A stretch of DNA of 39,768 nucleotides, taken from contig CAMDSO010000025.1 in NCBI GenBank assembly GCA_945906935.1, positions 1-39,768 of the forward strand, written 5' to 3'. Below the pieces are notes generated by a model. That model was not told the origin of the DNA. It did not search any database and saw only the letters and a list, made by a program, of their open reading frames with translations. Of this stretch, positions 15,555-23,249 are shown piece by piece (the stretch's first letter is position 1; the number at the start of each line of letters is the position of its first letter). The stretch is from Bordetella parapertussis (GTDB taxonomy: Bacteria; Pseudomonadota; Gammaproteobacteria; Burkholderiales; SG8-41). A program made the translations under genes and the position numbers.

Positions 15555-16262
15555 ATGTGCCAATGGACTTTTGGCTTGCGCGTTCGGCTAGCGTATGCTG
15601 CGTTGATTATCGTAGTGTGGCCGGTCTGCGCATCGGCGGCTGAAACCTCGGCGCCAGCTGCACGGTCCTTGCCGGCGGATGTGTATGAAGATTCGCGGTC
15701 GCGTTTACCGCCGGTCAGGCGCGATATCCTTGACGAGCAGGGCCAGAAGCAATACGACGCACTCGTCGGCCGTACCGGTAGCCGTTCGATTGCCGGGCTC
15801 AGCGGTCCGGGCGGACTGAATCTCTACAGCCCCAAGGCGGCAGTGCATTTGAGCGGCCTTAGCAATTATCTTCGTTATGAGTCGACTATGAGCGGCCGCG
15901 TGCGCGAAACCGCCATCCTGACCACGGCACGCGAAATGGATAATCAATTTGAATGGTTTGCGCATGAGGCAGTGGCGTTGCGCGAAGGCGTACCGCCGGC
16001 GGTGATCGACGTTATCAAGCATCGGCGGCCGGTGGTTGATTTGCCGCCAGCGGATGCCGCAATTATCGAACTGGGCCGCCAAGCTTTGGGTGACAAGAAG
16101 GTCACGCCAGCAGTGTTTGCGCGGGCGTTTGCTATTTTTGGCGATCGCGGCATGGTCGAGTTGGTGCTTTTGATTGGTAGTTACGCCTCGATTGCCACAT
16201 TGCTCACGACGTTTGACGTGCAACTGCCGCAGGGGCAGGCGCCCTTGATGCCGACGCGTTAG
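15555..16262 (+). CDS. Exported carboxymuconolactone decarboxylase (CMD)-family protein
   Basis: 235 residues with a signal peptide (hydrophobic part AALIIVVWPVCASA-AE, cut near residue 29). The CMD/AhpD fold follows, with the core helix pair RETAILTTAREMDNQFEWFAHEAVALREG. The CxxC of the AhpD peroxidases is absent, so it belongs to the lyase-like or uncharacterised branch. The late GDRGMVELVLLIGSYASIATLL helix is typical. GAAGGAGA precedes the ATG. It lies 61 bases after the dioxygenase-like gene, so both products would meet in the periplasm. The cytoplasmic enzyme of this name acts on 4-carboxymuconolactone; an exported one is unusual and its substrate is unknown. Confidence 0.82.
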   Translation: MCQWTFGLRVRLAYAALIIVVWPVCASAAETSAPAARSLPADVYEDSRSRLPPVRRDILDEQGQKQYDALVGRTGSRSIAGLSGPGGLNLYSPKAAVHLSGLSNYLRYESTMSGRVRETAILTTAREMDNQFEWFAHEAVALREGVPPAVIDVIKHRRPVVDLPPADAAIIELGRQALGDKKVTPAVFARAFAIFGDRGMVELVLLIGSYASIATLLTTFDVQLPQGQAPLMPTR

Positions 16263-16633
16263 TGGCGGGTCGTTGCCGCATAGCCTGCTGCGGTGGCAGC
16301 CTGCGTAACGATGACAGGTGTGTTGAAGGGCTGTAATGTTTATATGCGAGCTGAGAGCGTATCAACTTCACGCTGGCCATGTTGTCGAGTGTGCCGTAGC
16401 AAGTAATAGCAAGGACTTGTATGCTGAATTTTCCCCAGCGCCTATCATTGTTTAGTTCGGGTTTGTGCAAGTTCCTGACGAATCAGTCGGGCCGTAGGAT
16501 AATATCGGCTTACGCTTGTAAAAAGACTGGTTCAACACCGGTCGTTGTTAGCAACAGTCGGAGCATCGTACGGTGCGTGATGCACATCCGACGCAGTCGA
16601 TCAATGTCAGATTAACTCCAGAAGCCTCCGCAT
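16263..16633. other. Intergenic region upstream of the CoxG-like/ThDP operon
   Basis: This 371-base stretch is less GC-rich than the genes around it. I find no convincing gene; a 64-codon plus-strand frame at 16421-16615 has no ribosome site and no protein character. It does contain a fair promoter candidate at 16475-16503 and a short inverted repeat GTTG-ttag-CAAC at about 16546-16557, which could be a small leader hairpin. The first 200 bases hold nothing I recognise. Confidence 0.5.
16475..16503 (+). promoter_or_regulatory. Candidate sigma-70 promoter for the CoxG-like/ThDP operon
   Basis: CTGACG at 16475-16480 (four of six) and GATAAT at 16498-16503 (five of six) are separated by an ideal 17 bases. 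The transcript would start near 16510 and carry a leader of about 125 bases before the CoxG-like gene. Judged by eye. Confidence 0.35.
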
Positions 16634-17095
16634 ATGATTGAAGTCAACGAACAGGTCTACGCGCCGGCCACGCCGCAGACCGTATGGGAATTGTTGTCGC
16701 ATCCGGAGGCTGTGGTGGCCTGCGTGCCGGGCGCCTCGGTAGGTGAAACCCACGAAGACGGTACATTTGATGCCGGTATTCTGGTCAAATTTGGCCCGGC
16801 CAAGGTGGCCTTCAAGGCGCGCGTCGGCCTTGAGCTCGACCCGGCCACGATGACCGGTAGTGTTAGTTCGCGCGGCAAGGACAATCAGGGCGGCACGCGC
16901 TTTAATGCGGCAATGACGTTCAAGGTGAGCGCGCAGGCGGAGCCCGCCGGTTCGCTCATCGATATCAATGCGAAGGTTGAAATTTCCGGCCGGCTGTCGT
17001 CGGTGGTCGAGGCCGGTGCGGGCATGGTGGTGAAGAAAATGACCGCAGATTTTTCAGAGCGGCTGGCGGCGCGCTGCGCAGAACTCAGCGTTTAA
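16634..17095 (+). CDS. CoxG-like SRPBCC-family protein
   Basis: 153 residues with the START/SRPBCC fold as found in CoxG (carbon monoxide dehydrogenase subunit G). Marks are APATPQTVWELLSHPEAVVACVPGA at the N-terminus, the GTFDAGILVKFGPAKVAFKARV strand pair and the C-terminal ISGRLSSVVEAGAGMVVKKMTADF helix, all standard in the family. In Cox clusters the protein helps attach or mature the dehydrogenase, but no molybdenum hydroxylase genes occur in this window. Here it is followed after 49 bases by a ThDP enzyme on the same strand. Its role is therefore likely different, for example binding a hydrophobic substrate or helping membrane association (inference). Confidence 0.85.
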   Translation: MIEVNEQVYAPATPQTVWELLSHPEAVVACVPGASVGETHEDGTFDAGILVKFGPAKVAFKARVGLELDPATMTGSVSSRGKDNQGGTRFNAAMTFKVSAQAEPAGSLIDINAKVEISGRLSSVVEAGAGMVVKKMTADFSERLAARCAELSV

Positions 17096-17144
17096 GCGAG
17101 CGTCAGCAGGCAGGTAACGGCAGTACATCAAAGGGAGGAGCGCA

Positions 17145-18794
17145 ATGAAGGTGTATCAACGCATGGCCCGTGCATTCAGGGCTGAAGGCATTACCCACAC
17201 GTTCGGCATCATGGGCGACGGCAATATGTACTGGCTCAACGAGATGATCAAACTCGGTGCCACCGACGTCGAAGTGCGTCACGAAGGCGCCGGACTCGGC
17301 ATGGCCGACGGCTGGTCGCGCGCGACGCGTCAACCGTCATGCGCCACCGCTACCTGCGGCCCGGGCGTGTCACAACTGGCCACCGCGCTGATCACCGCAT
17401 CGCGCGCGTCTTCGCCGGTGGTCGCCTTCGTCGGCGAGCATCCGACCAATGACGATGAATACAACCAGCGCATGGAACAGGCGCCGTTTGCCGCCGCCTG
17501 CGAAACGCAGTTCGTGCGCCTGGCCTCGGCGGAAACCGCCGACGAGGTGGTGCGCAAGGCGTTTTATCTGGCGCGCCTCAATTCGAAGCCGGTGATGCTG
17601 AGTGCGCCGATGGACATCCAGCAGCAGGAGTTCGATGACGACGATCCTTACGTCACCTCTGACAGCGTGATGCCGACGCTACAGTCGCGGCCGGACCCGG
17701 ATGTGCTCGAGCGTGCCGCCGATCAATTGTGCAAAGCCAAGCACCCGATCATTCTGGTCGGTCGCGGTGCGATGTGGGCGGGCGCGGGCGACGCGGTGAA
17801 GAAGCTGGCGCAGCGCAGCGGTGCGCTGATCATCACCACGCTGATGGCGAAAACCTGGCTGTCCGAGGACGATTTTCATATCGGCGTCTCCGGCACCTAT
17901 GCCACCAAGACGGCGATGGAGTTGTGCGAGGAGGCCGATTGCGTGGTCGCCGTCGGTGCGAGTTTGAATCGTTACACCACCGAGCATGGTTACCTCTACG
18001 ACAACGCCAAATTCATCCACATCGATTCGAAGCAACACGTGATGCTGCATGGCACGCGTGCGGCCGACATCTATATGCAATCCGATGCGCGCACGGGCAC
18101 CGAGGCGCTCGAAGCTGCGCTCGTCAAGCGTAACTTCAAGCAAACCGGCTATCGCACCGGCGAGGTGCGCGAGCGTCTGGGCAATGCGTGGGAAGACCGC
18201 CATGAGTACCCGATCGAGGAAGGCACCGCCGATCCGCGCCAGGTGGTGCTCGCACTCGATGAGGTGGTGCCGGAAAACATCAGTCTCTACACCGGCAGCG
18301 GCCACACCGCTGGTTTTTCCAACATCCTGTTCCGCCGTCGCCGTGAAATGGTGATGCCCGGACATTTCTACGGATGTATCGGACAAATGTTGCCGGCGGC
18401 GATCGGCGCCATCATGGCGCAGGGCAACAAGCCGGCGATGCTGGTCGATGGTGATGCCAGCATCATGATGCATCTGAATGAGTTCGACACCATGATGCGC
18501 CACAAGGTGCCGCTGTTGATCATCGTGCAAAACAACGAGATGCTCGGCGCCGAATACTACAAACTCGAAGCGCACAAGATGAACGCCATGACCTCGGTCA
18601 TTCCAACGCCGGATCTCGGCGCGGTGGCGCGTGGTTATGGTGGGCGTGGTGTCATGGCCAAGAGCGTCGAAGAGGTGCGCAAGGCCGCCGCCGAGTGGGT
18701 CGCCAATCCGGGGCCCATGCTGATCGACGTGCGTATCTCACGCAGTGTCGTGACGCTGCCGTATCGCCGCATTCATTACGGGCTGGACGAATAA
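17145..18794 (+). CDS. ThDP-dependent enzyme, acetolactate-synthase-like
   Basis: 549 residues with the three-domain layout of acetolactate synthase / benzoylformate decarboxylase enzymes: ThDP pyrimidine domain, central domain (VGRGAMWAGAGDAV), ThDP pyrophosphate domain. The activating Glu is Glu47 in RHEGAG, where the family usually has HE. The diphosphate motif is GDA at 436-438 with the paired Asn463-Asn464, close to the GDG...NN consensus. GGGAGGAG precedes the ATG. It is co-directional with the CoxG-like gene and ends in a strong terminator. Likely chemistry is decarboxylation or carboligation of a 2-keto acid; a true valine-pathway role is unlikely because no small subunit (ilvN) is present. 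Confidence 0.87.
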   Translation: MKVYQRMARAFRAEGITHTFGIMGDGNMYWLNEMIKLGATDVEVRHEGAGLGMADGWSRATRQPSCATATCGPGVSQLATALITASRASSPVVAFVGEHPTNDDEYNQRMEQAPFAAACETQFVRLASAETADEVVRKAFYLARLNSKPVMLSAPMDIQQQEFDDDDPYVTSDSVMPTLQSRPDPDVLERAADQLCKAKHPIILVGRGAMWAGAGDAVKKLAQRSGALIITTLMAKTWLSEDDFHIGVSGTYATKTAMELCEEADCVVAVGASLNRYTTEHGYLYDNAKFIHIDSKQHVMLHGTRAADIYMQSDARTGTEALEAALVKRNFKQTGYRTGEVRERLGNAWEDRHEYPIEEGTADPRQVVLALDEVVPENISLYTGSGHTAGFSNILFRRRREMVMPGHFYGCIGQMLPAAIGAIMAQGNKPAMLVDGDASIMMHLNEFDTMMRHKVPLLIIVQNNEMLGAEYYKLEAHKMNAMTSVIPTPDLGAVARGYGGRGVMAKSVEEVRKAAAEWVANPGPMLIDVRISRSVVTLPYRRIHYGLDE

Positions 18795-18814
18795 GTCTGC
18801 GCTTTTGATGGAAT

Positions 18815-18844
18815 AAAAAAGCGGGCGCGAGCCCGCTTTTTTTT
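18815..18844. terminator. Bidirectional Rho-independent terminator
   Basis: AAAAAAGCGGGC (18815-18826), a four-base loop and GCCCGCTTTTTTTT (18831-18844) make a perfect hairpin with A and T runs on both sides. It separates the convergent ThDP gene (ends 18794) and Bug gene (ends 18863) and should work for both. Confidence 0.93.
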
Positions 18845-18862
18845 ATGCCATTCAATCGGCGG

Positions 18863-19840
18863 CTATTGAATCCGTATGTTGATCGTTTTGATCAGTTTGT
18901 CGAGTCGCGCGTAGTCGGCGTTGAATTTGACGCGAAATTCCTCGGGGTTCATCGGTGGCGCCGGTTCGGAACCTTCGGCGGCAAGCGTCTTGATCGTGTC
19001 GGCTGTGTTGACGCCCTGGCGCACCACGGCATTGATGGCCTGTACGATGTGCTGCGGTGTGCCTTTTGGCGCCAGCAGGCCGTAGGCGTTACCCCATTCG
19101 AAACCCGGGTAACCGCTTTCCGCCACCGTCGGCAGATCGGGCAGGTTCGGTGCCCGGCGCAACCCCGAGGTTGCAATGCCGCGCAGGCGGCTGCTGCGGA
19201 TGTGCTGACTCCCTGTTACGGTGCTGGCGAACATCAACTGCACCTGATTGCCGATCACTTCAACGAGTGCGGCACCCGCACTTTTATATGGCACATGCAC
19301 GATGTCCGTGTTACTCAGCATGCGGAAATGTTCCATCGCCAGATGGCCGGTGGTGCCAAGGCCCTGCGAGCCGTACGCCAGTGAGCCCGCTTTGGCTTTG
19401 GCGAGATCAACCAGTTCACGCACCGTTTTTACCGGCAGGGTGGGGTTGACCACCAGCGCGAAGTTCTGCCCGCAGATCTGCACCATCGGAATGAAGGCCT
19501 TGCGGATGTCGTAACTGGCACGACCGAGGGCGCCGTTGAGCAACAGGGTTTCCGAAGCGCCGAGCAGCGTGTAGCCATCGGGCGCCGCGCCGGCCACCAT
19601 GTCCATGCCGATGACGGTGCCGCCGCCGGGGCGGTTATCGACGATCACAGACTGGTTCCAGCGTTCGGCGATTTTCTGCGCGCCCAGTCGTGTCATCAGG
19701 TCGAGGCCACCGCCGGGGCCGATGCCGACGATGACGCGAATTGGACGCAGCGGATAATCAGCGGGTTTGTTTTGCGCGTGCGCGCTGCAAACGGCGAGTG
19801 CGAACGGCAAAACCCGGCAGAGTAGAGGCGGCAGACCCAT
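18863..19840 (-). CDS. Bug/TctC-family periplasmic solute-binding protein
   Basis: 325 residues with signal peptide MGLPPLLCRVLPFALAVCSAHA-QN. YPLRPIRVIVGIGPGGGLDL, VDNRPGGGTVIG, APDGYTLL and HVPYKSAGA follow; in the last motif Ser replaces the usual Gly. The ATG at 19840 is preferred to a TTG six bases upstream; neither has a good ribosome site. It is the third gene in a minus-strand run after corA and the NMT1-type SBP, 73 bases downstream of the latter. A second kind of SBP next to it is unusual. Ligand unknown. Confidence 0.9.
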   Translation of the reverse strand: MGLPPLLCRVLPFALAVCSAHAQNKPADYPLRPIRVIVGIGPGGGLDLMTRLGAQKIAERWNQSVIVDNRPGGGTVIGMDMVAGAAPDGYTLLGASETLLLNGALGRASYDIRKAFIPMVQICGQNFALVVNPTLPVKTVRELVDLAKAKAGSLAYGSQGLGTTGHLAMEHFRMLSNTDIVHVPYKSAGAALVEVIGNQVQLMFASTVTGSQHIRSSRLRGIATSGLRRAPNLPDLPTVAESGYPGFEWGNAYGLLAPKGTPQHIVQAINAVVRQGVNTADTIKTLAAEGSEPAPPMNPEEFRVKFNADYARLDKLIKTINIRIQ

Positions 19841-19913
19841 GTGCAAGTGTCCATGCGAAGGTGGACGCGCAGATTAGCATTGCGGCATGTGCTACGCACG
19901 CCAACCGCGGCGT

Positions 19914-20828
19914 TTATCGTATGCCGGCGGCCTGCAGATAGCTGAGATCGGCGAATTGTTCGGCTGGTGGCAGCGGCCCTTTCAAATGGCCGGCCTCCGC
20001 CATGAAGGCGATCGCTTGTGTGAGACCGGCGAGTTCGATTTCGCCCTGGCGCGGCAGCACTTTTTTCTCCGGTGAAAAATATAACGTCAGTGTCTGCGCG
20101 GCGATCGCCGGTGTCACACCGGTGGTGTCGACGATGGTTTTGATCACCATCTCGCGGCGTGATGGATCGCGAATAATGCGAAACGCCGCCGCCAGTCCGC
20201 GCACATAACGCAGCACCGTGTCGCGGTTGGCCGCCGCCCACGAGCGTCGCGCCGCTGTCACCGTGTAGAGAAATTCGGGCACCGCGTCGGTGGAAAAACC
20301 GAGCACGCGATAGCCTTCGCTTTGCGCTTGCAGATCTTGCGGCTGGCCGAGCGGTACCGCCGCACATTCACCGCGCCGCAGACAGAGCAGGCGCGTCGGC
20401 GTGCCTTCGATCACGCGGATCTTCAGATCGCTGTCGCGGACGCCGTGCATGCCAAGCAGACGGCGCATCGAGATGGCGATACTGCCGCCGGGGTCTGCCA
20501 TGCCGACCAGTTTGCCCTTGAGATCAGCCATGCGCGTGATGTCGGGTTGCGCGACCAGCGTGTAAATCGGGTTGTTGAACTCAGCAGCGATCGCCACCGC
20601 GTCAGAGCCGGCCAATGCCGCACGCACCAGAAAGGTGGTGGCGACGTGGGCGACGTCAACGGTGTCGTCATGCAGCGAGGCGATGATGCGGTCGGCGCCA
20701 CCCGGCAGCGGAATAACAACGCGAAAGTCGAAGCCCTCTTTCTTGAACAGGCCCTCGCGCTCGGCGATGTTCACTGGCAGCGAATAAATGCTGCGCGCTG
20801 TGGCGTATGCCTGGCCGTAGCGCAGCAC
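19914..20828 (-). CDS. NMT1/SsuA-type ABC transporter substrate-binding protein, N-terminus apparently frameshifted
   Basis: The 304-residue frame from GTG 20828 contains an ABC-transporter SBP of the NMT1/THI5/SsuA group: RYGQAYATARSIYSLPVNIAEREGLFKKEGFD, then DVAHVATTFLVRAALAG, DLKGKLVGMADPGGS and a two-lobe pattern. These proteins bind sulfonates, pyrimidines or other small molecules. From this GTG the protein has no signal peptide. The same frame stays open upstream to 20918 and encodes a hydrophobic stretch, and the missing n-region lies in another frame starting with ATG 20958 (see next entry). A one-base indel near 20919 would join them. No ABC permease or ATPase gene is present. Either a sequence error or a genuinely broken gene. 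Confidence 0.8.
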   Translation of the reverse strand: MLRYGQAYATARSIYSLPVNIAEREGLFKKEGFDFRVVIPLPGGADRIIASLHDDTVDVAHVATTFLVRAALAGSDAVAIAAEFNNPIYTLVAQPDITRMADLKGKLVGMADPGGSIAISMRRLLGMHGVRDSDLKIRVIEGTPTRLLCLRRGECAAVPLGQPQDLQAQSEGYRVLGFSTDAVPEFLYTVTAARRSWAAANRDTVLRYVRGLAAAFRIIRDPSRREMVIKTIVDTTGVTPAIAAQTLTLYFSPEKKVLPRQGEIELAGLTQAIAFMAEAGHLKGPLPPAEQFADLSYLQAAGIR

Positions 20829-20958
20829 CGGGGGCTGTGTTGTCGACGCCGCCGTCGCCGCCGTGGCGGCACCTGCAGTCGTCGCGCTACACCACAGCAG
20901 GGTTAGCGACGCAGCCAGTCAGCCAGCGCTGCGGGTTACGCGTCGCGATTGCTTGCAT
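20829..20958 (-). pseudogene. Displaced signal-peptide coding part of the NMT1-type SBP
   Basis: ATG at 20956-20958, two bases after the corA stop, opens MQAIATRNPQRWL and then runs out of frame to a stop. Directly after the stop at 20919-20921 in the SBP frame, codons from CTG 20918 read LAASLTLLWCSATTAGAA. Dropping the single A at 20919 would join them as a textbook signal peptide (basic n-region, WLLAASLTLLW core, Ala-rich end) of a normal-length SBP in a tight operon with corA. The context, CTGACTGGCTG, is a short repeat prone to slippage. I see no alternative start that would give an exported protein with a basic n-region. Confidence 0.65.
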
Positions 20959-20960
20959 GT

Positions 20961-21929
20961 TCAAAGCCAGCCCGACTTGCGGAAACGGAAAAACAGATAG
21001 ACGTCGATGGCGCCCATGATGGCGAGTGCGAGTGGGTAACCGTAGGCCCATTTCAATTCGGGCATGTGTTCGAAATTCATGCCATAGATGCCGGCGATGA
21101 GCGTCGGCACGGCGACCAGTGCGGCGCAGGCGGCAAGCCGCTTGGTAGTTTCACTGTCCGTCACCGTGATTAGCGAGAGGTTGACCGAGAGCGCGGTAGT
21201 CACCATTTCCCGCAGCGAATCGATCGACTGGTTCAAGCGCATCAGATGGTCGTAGACGTCGCGGTAATACTCCTGCGTGCTGTTGCAGAGTTGCGGCACG
21301 CGGCCACCGTATAGCTTGCCAGCGCCTTCGAGCAGCGGACCGATGGCGTGCTTGAGCACCATGAGCTTTTGTTTCAAGGCATACATGCCCTCGATATTGG
21401 CGCGCGCGGCACCGCCGCTAAACATGCGCTCCTCCAGTCGTTCGAGCTCGGTTTCGAGTGCGTCGACGAGAGGGAAGTAGCGGTCGATTACCGCATCTAT
21501 CAGCGCGTAGAGCACGAAGCCGGCGCCGAGTTTGAGCAACTCGGGCTCGAGTTCGCAGCGTGCGCGCACTTCGGCAAAGCCCTTTTCCGCGCGATTGCGC
21601 ACCGACAGCACGTAGTTCGGGCCGGCGAATATATCCACCTCGCCGACCACCAGTTCGTCGTTGACGATTTCGATCATGTGCAGCACCGCGAACACCGAGT
21701 CGCCGTACTCCTCGACCTTGGGTCGCTGGTGGCCGTGGCTGGCATCTTCCACCGCCAGTTCATGCAGATTGAACTGTTTCTGCAGATCGGCTAACTCGCC
21801 CGGTTCCGGGTCTTTCACCGCGACCCAGAGAAAACATTCCGGGCGGCTGCGATAGGTGTTGATGGCCGCAGGCGTGAGATGGTCGGCCAGCCGTTTTCCG
21901 TCCTGATAAGCGATGCAATTGACGAGCAT
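20961..21929 (-). CDS. corA: CorA-family divalent cation transporter
   Basis: 322 residues with the CorA layout: a large cytoplasmic N-terminal domain, long coiled helices (LVDALETELERLEERMF), then two C-terminal membrane segments. The signature GMN is at 283-285 in IYGMNFEHMPEL, between TM1 (LAACAALVAVPTLIAGIYG) and TM2 (YPLALAIMGAIDVYLFF). It moves Mg2+ (also Co2+ or Ni2+ in some members) as a homopentamer in the inner membrane. The ATG at 21929 has AAAGGGAT upstream; a GTG at 21989 would add 20 residues without support. It is first in the minus-strand run and diverges from the Bug gene at 22163. Confidence 0.93.
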   Translation of the reverse strand: MLVNCIAYQDGKRLADHLTPAAINTYRSRPECFLWVAVKDPEPGELADLQKQFNLHELAVEDASHGHQRPKVEEYGDSVFAVLHMIEIVNDELVVGEVDIFAGPNYVLSVRNRAEKGFAEVRARCELEPELLKLGAGFVLYALIDAVIDRYFPLVDALETELERLEERMFSGGAARANIEGMYALKQKLMVLKHAIGPLLEGAGKLYGGRVPQLCNSTQEYYRDVYDHLMRLNQSIDSLREMVTTALSVNLSLITVTDSETTKRLAACAALVAVPTLIAGIYGMNFEHMPELKWAYGYPLALAIMGAIDVYLFFRFRKSGWL

Positions 21930-22021
21930 GAAGATCCCTTTGGTAGATGCTGCGCGATCGCGTGGTGTCGGCGGTTGCGTGCCGGCCACGGGTGGTTTGC
22001 TGTGGCGCCATGGCAGACGGC

Positions 22022-22050
22022 TTGACCGCGCGATACCGCCTATATTTTAT
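22022..22050 (+). promoter_or_regulatory. Candidate sigma-70 promoter for the Bug gene at 22163
   Basis: TTGACC at 22022-22027 (five of six) and TTTTAT at 22045-22050 (four of six) are 17 bases apart in an AT-rich pocket. The leader would be about 105 bases. TATATT at 22041-22046 is a better -10 by sequence but too close to this -35. Confidence 0.3.
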
Positions 22051-22162
22051 TGCGTGGCAGGGGGCGCCGCCAGCATTGATGCGTGTGAGGTGATTTGCCG
22101 TCTTGCCGCGTGTATCGTTGTAAACTTGTTGCCACCTTGACTGATGACCCGGGAGCGGACAC

Positions 22163-23146
22163 GTGCTGACATTAGCCCAACGATTGCAGGTGAGTGCCGC
22201 CGCATTGGCGGTGTTGTGCTTGTCGCCGGCGCAGGCGCAAGTGCAAGCTGAGTATCCGCACAAGCCGGTGCTGCTGGTGATTTGTTTTGGCGCCGGCGGT
22301 GGCCTTGATGTGGTCGGTCGCATCGTCGCCGACCGCTTGTCGAAAAATCTCGGCCGCCAGATCATTGTTGAGAACCGTCCGGGGGCGGCCGGCAATATCG
22401 GCACGGTCTCCGTGCTGAAGTCGCCCGCTGATGGATACACGCTGCTGGAAACCACCAACAGCTACAACATCAATCCTTTCATTTACCGTAACACCGGCTA
22501 TGATCCGCGCCGTGATTTTCTGCCAGTGATCGAACTCACGCGGGCGCCATCGGTGATCATTGCACATCCAAAAACGCCTCTGCGCACGGTCAAAGAGTTG
22601 ATCGCCGCGGCGAAGGCGGCGCCGGGCAAGTTGGTCTACGGCAGCGCCGGTAACGGCTCGCCGACCAATATCGCGATGGAGATCTTTAAGTCGGCGGCGG
22701 GCGTTGATATCACGCATGTGCCGTACAAGGTCGCCACTCAGGCCAGTCAGGATGTGATGGGCGGACAGACGCCGCTGGCGATGGCAGCGCTGCCATCGGT
22801 GATCGCACATCTGCGCGGCGGCATGCTGCATGCGGTGGCGATGACTTCCGAGAAACGCTGGGCTTCTTTTCCCGAGGTGCCCACCGCTGCCGAATCGGGC
22901 GTGCCCGGTTACAGCCATCTGACGTGGATCGGCATCGTGGTGCCCACTGGCACCCCGGCGGCGATCGTCGCGCGTCTGAACAAGGAGATCGCCGCGGTGC
23001 TGGCGGTGCCCGAGGTGCGCGAGCGCATCGCCGCCACCGGTGCCGAGCCGGTGGGACAGGGGGTGGCGGATTTCACTGCCGCGCTCGCCGTTGAATATGA
23101 GGCGATGGCGAAGCTCGCGCAGCGCGTCAAATTCGATCTGGAGTAG
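22163..23146 (+). CDS. Bug/TctC-family periplasmic solute-binding protein, GTG start
   Basis: 327 residues with signal peptide (M)LTLAQRLQVSAAALAVLCLSPAQA-QV. YPHKPVLLVICFGAGGGLDV, VENRPGAAGNIG, SPADGYTLLETTN and HVPYKVATQ follow. The last motif lacks the Gly of HVPYKG and the second strand has CF in place of PF, which suggests a somewhat different pocket. The GTG at 22163 has GGGAGCGG upstream and opens the signal peptide; no ATG serves. It begins the long plus-strand run that leads into the CoA-transferase gene 103 bases later. Ligand unknown. Confidence 0.9.
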   Translation: MLTLAQRLQVSAAALAVLCLSPAQAQVQAEYPHKPVLLVICFGAGGGLDVVGRIVADRLSKNLGRQIIVENRPGAAGNIGTVSVLKSPADGYTLLETTNSYNINPFIYRNTGYDPRRDFLPVIELTRAPSVIIAHPKTPLRTVKELIAAAKAAPGKLVYGSAGNGSPTNIAMEIFKSAAGVDITHVPYKVATQASQDVMGGQTPLAMAALPSVIAHLRGGMLHAVAMTSEKRWASFPEVPTAAESGVPGYSHLTWIGIVVPTGTPAAIVARLNKEIAAVLAVPEVRERIAATGAEPVGQGVADFTAALAVEYEAMAKLAQRVKFDLE

Positions 23147-23249
23147 GAGTGACGCCGGCGGGGTGCCGGCGCCTGTTATCATTCGTGACTAGACGGTGCC
23201 GCGAGAGCGCCGTACATCGACATGTTTCAATCTGGGAGAGAGATTTCGT

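Noticed and set aside
16421-16615. Possible 64-codon gene before the CoxG-like gene
   Set aside because: No ribosome site and no protein-like pattern; the promoter boxes lie inside it.
17679-18575. Long antisense open frame (298 codons) opposite the ThDP gene
   Set aside because: Composition is His/Arg/Gly-rich without any family pattern; such mirror frames are a by-product of high third-position GC in the real gene.
22172-23182. Antisense open frame of 336 codons opposite a Bug gene
   Set aside because: The plus strand has signal peptide, ribosome site and all Bug motifs; the minus frame has none of these. Similar mirrors at 24638-25618, 30236-31366 (plus), 3091-4179 (plus) and 1300-2208 (plus) are rejected for the same reason.
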